From: Marinomonas algarum
GTDB lineage: Bacteria; Pseudomonadota; Gammaproteobacteria; Pseudomonadales; Marinomonadaceae
DNA length: 64,000 nucleotides
NCBI RefSeq assembly: GCF_020532605.1
Contig: NZ_JAJATW010000003.1
Coordinates: forward strand, 181,015 to 245,014
Direction of reading: 5' to 3'
The position numbers and the translations under genes are program-made. Below are positions 58,227-64,000 of this stretch, in pieces. The notes beneath the pieces are model-generated. The model was not told the DNA's origin and ran no database searches. It saw only the letters and a program-made list of their open reading frames with translations. Numbering within the stretch: the stretch's first letter is position 1; each line of letters begins with the position of its first letter.

Positions 58227-58820
58227 ATGATCACGTTTAACCGTTGGGCACGCTGGCTGCATATTTACAGTGCCGCCCCTGTACTTTTGCTGATGCTTTT
58301 CTTTGCCGGTACGGGCCTGTTACTCAATCACAGCAACTGGGCAGCAGGAGAAATAAAAAACACCGATCAACGCTTAACACTACCCAATTCGTTGACGACA
58401 TTAGACTGGCGTCTTGATCCAGGAATCACGGCACTTTCCATGTTTCACTGGTTAGATCAAGCACACCAAATTCGAGGTGTTGATTTCTCATTTGAATGGG
58501 AAGAAGAAGAGCAACTGTTGTTGCTCTATTTGGACGGCCCACAAGGCAATTACGCCATAGAAGCCTATTATGAAGAAGGTATCGCTGAGGTTTATAAGAC
58601 CCAATTGCCTTTTATTACGATGTTAAACAATTTACACAGAAACAAACACGTCAGTGGTTTATGGCGCTGGCTTTCAGATATTGCAGCCGTCTGTATGGCG
58701 CTATTTTGCTTGTCAGGGTTCTGGTTACTTGTCGTTAATACCTTACAAAGACAACACAGTTTGAGCTGGGTCGGCATTGGATCCGTCATCACAATATTGG
58801 CAATGTATTTAATGCACTAA
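58227..58820 (+). CDS. PepSY-associated transmembrane protein
   Basis: A 197-residue inner-membrane protein. Helix 1 is in RWLHIYSAAPVLLLMLFFAG, then a periplasmic PepSY-like part of about 100 residues, then two helices from LSDIAAVCMALFCLSGFWLLV to the C-terminus. His residues flank the helices (RWLHIY, LLLNHSNW, HRNKHVSG), the pattern of heme-ligating PepSY_TM proteins such as those of siderophore reduction. ATG at 58227 is chosen; GTG at 58218 is in frame. It starts the seven-gene metal operon. Confidence 0.82.
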   Translation: MITFNRWARWLHIYSAAPVLLLMLFFAGTGLLLNHSNWAAGEIKNTDQRLTLPNSLTTLDWRLDPGITALSMFHWLDQAHQIRGVDFSFEWEEEEQLLLLYLDGPQGNYAIEAYYEEGIAEVYKTQLPFITMLNNLHRNKHVSGLWRWLSDIAAVCMALFCLSGFWLLVVNTLQRQHSLSWVGIGSVITILAMYLMH

Positions 58821-58848
58821 TTTATTTAAGGCATCAAGGAGAAAAGGA

Positions 58849-59325
58849 ATGCGTGTTTTATTGTCGTCTTGCGCACTGGTCACAGCACTAGGATGGTCGG
58901 CTTTGTCTTCTGCCGCCACATTAGATGTCGCGTTTGATATTCCACAGGTCAACACTGGAAAAAACGCACGACCTTACGTAGCAATTTGGGCGGAAAACCA
59001 GGGGGAATCTAAGCCTCTGTTAGTTTGGCACTTACAAGACAAACAGGACGAATGGCTGTCCGATTTGCGTCGTTGGTGGCGCAAGATTGGCCGTTACGAC
59101 AGCCACATCGACAGTATGACAGGGGCGACCAAAGGTCCTGGACATTACAACGAACGTTTTGAGATCAATGATTGGGAAAAATTTACCTTGTATGTGGAAG
59201 CGGCTCGTGAAAACGGTGGCCATTCCCTTGTCAAAACCAAAATTAACCTCCTCGATGACACTCATCAGTATCACATCCCAGCGGATACAGAAATCGGCAA
59301 TATCACCATTAAGGTGACACCTTAG
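58849..59325 (+). CDS. DUF2271 periplasmic protein with flavinylation-like motif
   Basis: A 158-residue exported protein with a signal peptide ending near SALSSAA (about residue 23). The body is DUF2271 (ARPYVAIWAENQGESKPLLVWH, DLRRWWRKIGRYD). It contains DSMTGATKGPG with Thr94 in the GAT, very like the D-x-x-S/T-G-A-T site where ApbE links FMN in NqrC and other substrates. It may therefore carry covalent FMN and relay electrons in the periplasm. A GGAG-type site precedes the ATG. ApbE is not in the window. Confidence 0.85.
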   Translation: MRVLLSSCALVTALGWSALSSAATLDVAFDIPQVNTGKNARPYVAIWAENQGESKPLLVWHLQDKQDEWLSDLRRWWRKIGRYDSHIDSMTGATKGPGHYNERFEINDWEKFTLYVEAARENGGHSLVKTKINLLDDTHQYHIPADTEIGNITIKVTP

Positions 59326-59343
59326 CGTTTGAGTTTTATGTGT

Positions 59344-59386
59344 CGCTGAACACGCTTTCACGTGTGCTCAGCGCTCGCTCTTTTTA
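59344..59386 (+). terminator. Attenuator-like hairpin between the DUF2271 and DUF4198 genes
   Basis: An imperfect inverted repeat CGCTGAACACG...CGTGTGCTCAGCG followed by CTCGCTCTTTTT. It could reduce read-through or mark processing. The pairing has a mismatch and a bulge, so it is a weak terminator at best. Confidence 0.45.
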
Positions 59387-59408
59387 ACTTTAGTAAATAG
59401 GAATTAAA

Positions 59409-60218
59409 ATGTTAAAAACCACTTTATGTACATTGGGCATCCTTGCCGCTAGCAGCAGTTTTGCACACGATCTGATGATCTTACCGGCTAAATCCATTAT
59501 CACACAGTCTCCCGAGACCATCGCTGTTGATGTCACTGCGACACACGGCGTATACCGCTATGACAAACCGGTGTCCGCTGATGGCATTCGCGTTTTTGGT
59601 CCAGATGGCAAAAACATTCGCGACATTGGCACCGTAGTACAAAGTGCAACTCGCACCTCATTTGACCTTGATGTGGAAACCAACGGTACTTATAAGATTC
59701 TTTACAGCAGTTCACGATCCGGTTACATGACAAGTTACACAATCGGTGCTCGTGATACTAAGAAACGTGCTCGCCTTAGCAAAAGTGAACTCAAGGGTAA
59801 CATTCCTGACACCGCAAAAAATGTTCAAACAACCAAGTATGAACGTCACGGTATGACATTTATTACCGCCAAAATGCCAACCACAGACGTTATGAAGCCA
59901 ACCAATAAGGGCTTTGAGATCATTCCTGTGACACACCCAGCAGATTACATTAATGGCGAAGAAATCACGTTTAAAGCCTTACTAGATGGATCAGTTGCTC
60001 CTGGTGTCGAGATTGCCATCAAATCCGAAGCCGGTATTTATAATGGCAACCAACAGCCAATCACTCTTACCACTGACAAAGATGGCATGGCCTCTGTCAC
60101 ACTCGACGATGCTGGACGTTACTCATCGTTCTTCAGTTACGAAATGGACAGCAAAGACCCTGAAGCAGACAAACAATCATACGGTGTATTTTACACCTTC
60201 GAAGTGGTGTACGAATAA
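59409..60218 (+). CDS. DUF4198 periplasmic protein
   Basis: A 269-residue exported protein. The signal MLKTTLCTLGILAASSSFA would leave a mature N-terminus HDLMILP, so His20 becomes residue 1, as in many DUF4198 proteins (AHD start). Two beta-rich domains follow, including THGVYRYDKPVSADGIRVFGPDG and GEEITFKALLDGSVAPGVEIAIKSE. DUF4198 proteins recur beside metal uptake and TonB systems; the bound metal is unknown. Its stop shares a base with the next ATG (TAATG). Confidence 0.85.
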   Translation: MLKTTLCTLGILAASSSFAHDLMILPAKSIITQSPETIAVDVTATHGVYRYDKPVSADGIRVFGPDGKNIRDIGTVVQSATRTSFDLDVETNGTYKILYSSSRSGYMTSYTIGARDTKKRARLSKSELKGNIPDTAKNVQTTKYERHGMTFITAKMPTTDVMKPTNKGFEIIPVTHPADYINGEEITFKALLDGSVAPGVEIAIKSEAGIYNGNQQPITLTTDKDGMASVTLDDAGRYSSFFSYEMDSKDPEADKQSYGVFYTFEVVYE

Positions 60219-60523
60219 TGTTGAGACTTCCTATTCTGTTGGGAAGTGCCTTGGCTTTGCTTTCGGGCGGAGCCTTTGCTCATTACCCAACACTTGATTG
60301 CAAACAAATTGACCAGTCTATCCAGTGCGTTGCCGCCTACAGTGACGGCTCAGTCGCTTTTAACGAAACGGTTCAAGCACTTACCTACGAAGACGAACTC
60401 ATCACCTCGTTAACCACAGACGACAGCGGCATGATTCGTCTTCCTACCCCTTCAGGCGAGTATTACTTGCTGTTTGACCCCGGTCACGAAGATCCAGCTG
60501 AGTTCGATTATGCTGAATTCTAA
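60218..60523 (+). CDS. Small exported protein of unknown function
   Basis: A 101-residue protein. The signal LLGSALALLSGGAFA would give a mature HYPTLDCKQ N-terminus, again starting with His. It has two Cys (CKQIDQSIQC) likely to form a disulfide, and an acidic C-terminus (HEDPAEFDYAEF). The overall shape recalls small one-domain DUF4198-like proteins, but I do not recognise a family. It is translationally coupled to DUF4198. Confidence 0.7.
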   Translation: MLRLPILLGSALALLSGGAFAHYPTLDCKQIDQSIQCVAAYSDGSVAFNETVQALTYEDELITSLTTDDSGMIRLPTPSGEYYLLFDPGHEDPAEFDYAEF

Positions 60524-60992
60524 ACACGCGTCTCACCATGAGTCCCGTCTTTCGAACACCATGAGCATCGAGCAGGTTCAGCCTGCCGATGGCCGTGGTG
60601 AAACACGTTATTTTTTAATGGTGTGCTTTGGCGTCCTATTGCTGGCCGGAGGGCTATTGTCTTTACTTCATGGTCCGTCTAAACCTACGCTGTCGTCTTT
60701 ACCTGAATCACACAGTAATCTCGCAACACAAATCAGCAATGCATTGGAAGAAATCACCTTGTTAGAAGAAGCTGGAATGCTCTTAGCGCCCTACCAGCTC
60801 AAGGACTTGCCCTTACCTCAACTGGCAACGGTCACTTTTATTCAACAAAACTCTCATTGTTTTACCTTGTTGCATCAAGGTGTTCTTTTTGCCGTTCAGA
60901 AAGAAGAATCGACATGGCAAGCACAATGGGTAAACAGTACACGTCAACGTGATTGTCACGCCCCACTTGACTGGAACGCGCTAAATCAATAA
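60510..60992 (+). CDS. Single-pass membrane protein of unknown function
   Basis: A 160-residue protein with one membrane helix (FLMVCFGVLLLAGGLLSLL, about residues 36-55), a short cytoplasmic start and a periplasmic C-terminal domain with two Cys (SHCFTLL and RDCHAPLD). Not recognised with confidence. ATG at 60510 overlaps the previous stop by 14 bases; ATG at 60561 is possible. It stands 19 bases before the substrate-binding protein gene. Confidence 0.7.
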   Translation: MLNSKHASHHESRLSNTMSIEQVQPADGRGETRYFLMVCFGVLLLAGGLLSLLHGPSKPTLSSLPESHSNLATQISNALEEITLLEEAGMLLAPYQLKDLPLPQLATVTFIQQNSHCFTLLHQGVLFAVQKEESTWQAQWVNSTRQRDCHAPLDWNALNQ

Positions 60993-61011
60993 TTACCCCA
61001 AAGGACATACA

Positions 61012-61869
61012 ATGAAATTGATATTACTGGTCGTTTGCTTTGTATTAAGTATTAATGCTCATGCGCAAAGCCGGTTGCAAATCGGCATTACCCTCCACCC
61101 CTACTATTCCTATGTAAGCAATATTGTTGGTGATCGTGCTGATGTATTGCCTTTAATTAGCAGCGGATTTAACCCACACAATTATCAACTTAATCCTGCT
61201 GATATTGAACGGCTGAATCATCTAGATGCCCTTGTTGTTAATGGTATCGGTCACGATCTATTCGCCACTAACACAGTGGATCGCCTACAACCTAAAGGGT
61301 TAACTGTTATTTATGCTAATCAAGATGTGCCCTTGATAAGTGAAAGTGAGACAGTCAATCCTCACACTTTTGTGTCAATTGATGCCGCTATTCGTCAGGT
61401 ATATACCATTGCAAAACAATTGGGAGAACTCGACCCTGATAATAAAAGCGTCTTCTTACGTAATGCCTTAGAGTACGCCAAAACGCTTCGTAGCCTTAAG
61501 CTTCCAGTACAAGACGCCTTGTTAAACCAGCAGACTAATAAAATCCGTATTGCCAGCACTCATGGTGCTTATGCTTATTTGTTGCAAGAATTTGGCCTAA
61601 CCGTCTCTGCTGTTATCGAACCTGCGCACGGTGTCGCGCCGAGCGCGTCTCAGTTGGAAGATACGATCCAGACGATCCGAAAGCTCAACATTGATGTTTT
61701 GTTTACAGAGCTCAACATGGAAAACAAATACGTTGACTTGATTGAAAAAGAAACAGGCATCAAGGTTTATTACTTCAGCCACATGACCCATGGCGACTAT
61801 AGCAAAGACATGGTGGAGAACGAAATGCGCCATAACCTCGCTAAGCTTGCACAGGCACTTCAAGAATGA
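61012..61869 (+). CDS. Metal ABC transporter substrate-binding protein (cluster A-I, ZnuA/TroA-like)
   Basis: A 285-residue periplasmic protein with a signal peptide to about residue 18 (INAHA). Likely metal ligands are His56 (FNPHNYQ), His118 (NPHTF), His184 (STHGAY) and Asp262 (HGDYSKDM), the HHHD set of TroA-type proteins. The His/Asp-rich loop of classical ZnuA is missing, so the metal may be Zn, Mn or Fe. It overlaps the ATPase gene (ATGA). Confidence 0.88.
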   Translation: MKLILLVVCFVLSINAHAQSRLQIGITLHPYYSYVSNIVGDRADVLPLISSGFNPHNYQLNPADIERLNHLDALVVNGIGHDLFATNTVDRLQPKGLTVIYANQDVPLISESETVNPHTFVSIDAAIRQVYTIAKQLGELDPDNKSVFLRNALEYAKTLRSLKLPVQDALLNQQTNKIRIASTHGAYAYLLQEFGLTVSAVIEPAHGVAPSASQLEDTIQTIRKLNIDVLFTELNMENKYVDLIEKETGIKVYYFSHMTHGDYSKDMVENEMRHNLAKLAQALQE

Positions 61870-62606
61870 CAGGGCCAACACTGATACTCGACAAGGTCGC
61901 CTTTTATATTCAGAACAATGCGCTTTTAGCGCCCTCTTCCACAACGCTTTTTGGCGGTGGCTGGCACGCTATTGCTGGCCCTAATGGAGGGGGAAAAAGC
62001 ACATTGTTAAAAGCGATTGCCGGATTGCTTAACCATCAAGGCAACATCACGTTGCAATGGCACAATGACGCTAAAACTGTTGGCTATATGCCTCAGCTTT
62101 CCCCTTTTGATGCGTCTCTTCCCATCACGTCCTCCGATTTTTTGCGCATGCACAGCGATAAACAGCCTGTATGGCAACGCTATAAGAAAAACCCAAAAAT
62201 CGAAACGGTTATTGAAAAGGTAGGGATTAACAGCCTATTAAATAAACGCATCGGAACATTATCCACAGGCGAACGACAGCGCGTTCTATTGGCCTGCGCT
62301 TTACTCAACGAGCCTAGCATTCTCTTGCTCGATGAACCCATGGCGGGAGTCGATAAACAGGGCCGTGCTCATATTTTACGTCTGTTACAGAGCTTTAAGG
62401 AAACGGGAGGCACCTTGATCATGGTCGAACACGACTGGCAAATCATTCAAGATTGCTGCGATACATTGGTGTGGGTTGACGGTGAAATCCTTGCTCACGA
62501 CGCCCCTGAGGTCATCCTCACTCCCCTGCAGGCTCCTACTTCCTTACAGGCTGTTAATAATACCGTTTATCGTCCTATCAAATCGGAGCGACACTATGCT
62601 GGCTAA
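61866..62606 (+). CDS. Metal ABC transporter ATP-binding protein (ZnuC-like)
   Basis: A 246-residue ABC ATPase. Walker A GPNGGGKST is at 38-46, the Q-loop is in GYMPQLSPFDASLP, the signature is LSTGERQRV and Walker B LLLDEPMAGVD. It powers import with the permease encoded next. It overlaps the binding-protein gene by four bases. Confidence 0.93.
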   Translation: MTGPTLILDKVAFYIQNNALLAPSSTTLFGGGWHAIAGPNGGGKSTLLKAIAGLLNHQGNITLQWHNDAKTVGYMPQLSPFDASLPITSSDFLRMHSDKQPVWQRYKKNPKIETVIEKVGINSLLNKRIGTLSTGERQRVLLACALLNEPSILLLDEPMAGVDKQGRAHILRLLQSFKETGGTLIMVEHDWQIIQDCCDTLVWVDGEILAHDAPEVILTPLQAPTSLQAVNNTVYRPIKSERHYAG

Positions 62607-63492
62607 TATCCACTCTTGGTTTCAAGCTGGCGTCGACGCTGGCCTATTACCCAATATTTTCAGTTATGGTTTTGTGGTGAATGCCTTTATTGCCTGCTTA
62701 ATGATTGGCCCTTTACTAGGCGCGCTGGGAACCTTAGTCGTGGTCAAACGCTTAGCCTTTTTATCTGAAGCGGTAGGTCACAGTGCGTTGACGGGGGTCT
62801 CGATCGGTATCTTGATGGGGGAACCTGTGACGGAACCTTGGATTAGCTTATTTGCTTTTTCCATTCTATTTGCGATCTCATTGCAGTGGGTACGTGGTCG
62901 TACGACCGTCCCTTATGATGCGTTAATCGGTGTTTTTCTTGCGTTTGCGCTTGCCCTAGGCGCGGCCCTCTTAATGTTTGTTGCTAAGAAAATTAACGCC
63001 CACCTAGTTGAGCAGGTTCTGTTTGGCTCCATCCTCACAGCATCGGCATACGACCTTATTATTCTAAGTGTGATTAGCGTTGCCGTTTTGATACTGGCTT
63101 TTACGGCCAGCAACCAGGCTTTTCTAAATGCATTAAGCCCAGACATTGCCAAAGCTCGACGCATACGCGTGACACTGCATGATTATGGATTTGTGTTGTT
63201 GATCGCGCTGATTACGGTCGCCGCTGTTAAGATTATTGGGGCTATTCTGGTCGGTGCACTATTGCTTATCCCTGCTGCTAGCGCCCGACTGATTGCGTCT
63301 GATTTACGCAGCATGGTGGGGTATTCCATGCTTATTGCAACCACCAGCGCCTTAACGGGTGTTCTGCTACCCATGCAGATGAAATGGGCAATCGGCACAG
63401 GGCCTGCCATTATTCTCGCCGCCTGCACCTGGTTTGTCTTCGCTATTTGTCTTTATTCCTTTCGTAAACGGAGCACAGCAATATGCGCTTAA
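62596..63492 (+). CDS. Metal ABC transporter permease (ZnuB-like)
   Basis: A 298-residue membrane protein of the ABC-3 family with eight or nine hydrophobic segments. Conserved stretches are LGTLVVVKRLAFLSEAVGHSALTG and KIIGAILVGALLLIPAASARL. The ATG at 62596 overlaps the ATPase gene by 11 bases; a frame from 62476 would lie mostly inside the ATPase gene. It is the last gene before an IS66 end starting 10 bases after its stop. Confidence 0.92.
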   Translation: MLANIHSWFQAGVDAGLLPNIFSYGFVVNAFIACLMIGPLLGALGTLVVVKRLAFLSEAVGHSALTGVSIGILMGEPVTEPWISLFAFSILFAISLQWVRGRTTVPYDALIGVFLAFALALGAALLMFVAKKINAHLVEQVLFGSILTASAYDLIILSVISVAVLILAFTASNQAFLNALSPDIAKARRIRVTLHDYGFVLLIALITVAAVKIIGAILVGALLLIPAASARLIASDLRSMVGYSMLIATTSALTGVLLPMQMKWAIGTGPAIILAACTWFVFAICLYSFRKRSTAICA

Positions 63493-63585
63493 CTGTTATT
63501 TTGTAAGCGTCAGCTAAACCACACGTTTTAATCCTTGTTAAAAACCATAAAGTCTTTTGTTTTCTTTCATAGGAATAAAAGACTT

Positions 63586-63948
63586 ATGTTTACCACTTCT
63601 GCTCAACTCAATGTGACTCTCATTTGTGGGCCAACTGATATGCGTAAAGCCATTGACGGTTTATGCAATATTGTCGCCTATGATCTGAAAAAAGAGCCTT
63701 GTAGTGATCATATTTTTGTCTTTTGCGGTCGAGCGCGCGATAAAGTCAAAATATTGCAATGGGCGTCAAATGGTTTCTGGTTGCATTATAAGCGGCTCGA
63801 AAAAGGGCATTTTCAGTGGCCTGGTATTGATGACGAACAATTGTCTATTCAAATCTCACCTCGTCAGCTTAATTGGTTGCTAGATGGCCTGGCTCTCAAT
63901 TTACAAGAAGCACACCCACATTTAACCTATCGATATCATGACGAGTAA
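63586..63948 (+). CDS. tnpB: IS66 family accessory protein TnpB (Orf2)
   Basis: A 120-residue protein of the IS66 Orf2 family. The signatures are GPTDMRKAIDGLCNIVAYDLKKEP, IFVFCGRARDKVKILQWASNGFWLHYKRLEKGHFQWP and the QLNWLLDGLAL tail. It is needed for IS66 transposition. The start is ATG at 63586 with an AGGA upstream; an upstream frame start at 63535 is less likely. Confidence 0.95.
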   Translation: MFTTSAQLNVTLICGPTDMRKAIDGLCNIVAYDLKKEPCSDHIFVFCGRARDKVKILQWASNGFWLHYKRLEKGHFQWPGIDDEQLSIQISPRQLNWLLDGLALNLQEAHPHLTYRYHDE

Positions 63949-63974
63949 GGTGTTTGATTGGTATAATCCATCCC

Positions 63975-64000
63975 ATGAAAACACTTCAAAATGACCTACC
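63975..64000 (+). CDS. tnpC: IS66 transposase TnpC, 5' fragment
   Basis: Only MKTLQNDLP is present before the window ends. It is called from its position after tnpB in an IS66 element and a start that fits IS66 transposases. A TATAAT (63962-63967) stands just upstream. Confidence 0.6.

Larger units (their letters stand above)
63503..64000 (+). mobile_element. IS66-family element, left end (continues past the window)
   Basis: The left inverted repeat begins GTAAGCGTCAGCTAAACC at 63503, the IS66 family terminus. Two genes follow in the element: tnpB and the start of the transposase gene. No tnpA (orf1) lies between the terminus and tnpB, so this is a tnpB-tnpC version. The 8 bases before it (GTTATTTT, 63495-63502) would be the target duplication if the right end shows the same. 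Confidence 0.85.

Noticed and set aside
62476..62595. 40-residue extension of the metal permease
   Set aside because: It lies inside the ATPase coding sequence, and the ABC-3 permease fold begins after MLANIHSWF at 62596.
63535..63585. N-terminal extension of IS66 TnpB
   Set aside because: Family members start at MFxxxxxxxV, matching ATG 63586 behind an AGGA site; the extra 17 residues have no counterpart.
1..64000. CRISPR arrays, prophage, rRNA or toxin-antitoxin pairs
   Set aside because: No regular repeat-spacer pattern, no phage structural or integrase genes, no rRNA sequence and no recognisable toxin-antitoxin pair were seen on either strand.

Overview
The window reads as a chromosomal segment of a marine gammaproteobacterium, most like Oceanospirillales and probably Marinomonas or a near relative. 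The basis is gene order (a Pseudomonas-type ftsH-folP-glmM-tpiA-secG-tRNA-Leu-rimP-nusA-infB-rbfA-truB-rpsO-pnp block and an rpsU-yqeY-dnaG-rpoD block), protein similarity recalled from memory and moderate base composition. No database was searched, so the genus is an inference.

Layout. 1-3.7 kb: pdxA(end)-rsmA-apaG-apaH-glpE-cca, tightly packed on the plus strand. 3.7-5.1 kb: tsaD-folB on the minus strand. 5.1-10.3 kb: the macromolecular synthesis operon rpsU-yqeY-dnaG-rpoD, with a strong promoter, a terminator after rpsU and a separate extended -10 promoter before rpoD. 10.4-13.6 kb: glk-zwf-eda (Entner-Doudoroff entry) behind an exact HexR-type palindrome. 13.6-17.6 kb: a diguanylate cyclase, a small unknown protein, a DUF3080 lipoprotein, an acyl-CoA thioesterase and an LPP20-like lipoprotein. 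17.7-32.7 kb: the long housekeeping block for translation, RNA decay, secretion, folate and cell-wall precursor synthesis, including tRNA-Leu(GAG). 32.8-36.2 kb: yhbY, an unknown protein, erpA (with an IscR-type site in its promoter) and prfC. 36.4-43.0 kb: an AcrAB-type RND pump, an EamA exporter and a flavoprotein monooxygenase. 43.3-52.6 kb: a five-gene amidoligase/transglutaminase cluster. 52.8-56.3 kb: an RhlE-type helicase and a NIT-domain chemoreceptor. 56.3-63.5 kb: a divergent, Fur-box-controlled redox/metal-uptake locus. 63.5-64.0 kb: the left end of an IS66-family element.

Two accessory regions stand out. The first is the 43-52.6 kb cluster. It holds two versions of one module: circularly permuted ATP-grasp, alpha-E and transglutaminase. 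In one copy they are separate genes with a DUF2126 amidoligase; in the other ATP-grasp and alpha-E are fused. The proteasome-like Anbu peptidase often found with such genes is not in the window. The second is the 56.3-63.5 kb locus. It joins a membrane-anchored flavodoxin/FNR-type reductase, a PepSY-type membrane protein, a DUF2271 protein with a flavinylation-like DSMTGAT motif, a DUF4198 protein, two small envelope proteins and a ZnuABC/TroABC-type metal transporter. I infer a periplasmic, possibly covalent-flavin metal (iron) reduction system wired to a divalent-metal importer. This is the best candidate for an undescribed system here.

Regulatory signals read directly from the sequence include a HexR-type operator, an IscR type 1-like site, a Fur box between divergent genes, several terminators, and a 21-codon leader ORF whose stop overlaps the GTG start of pnp.
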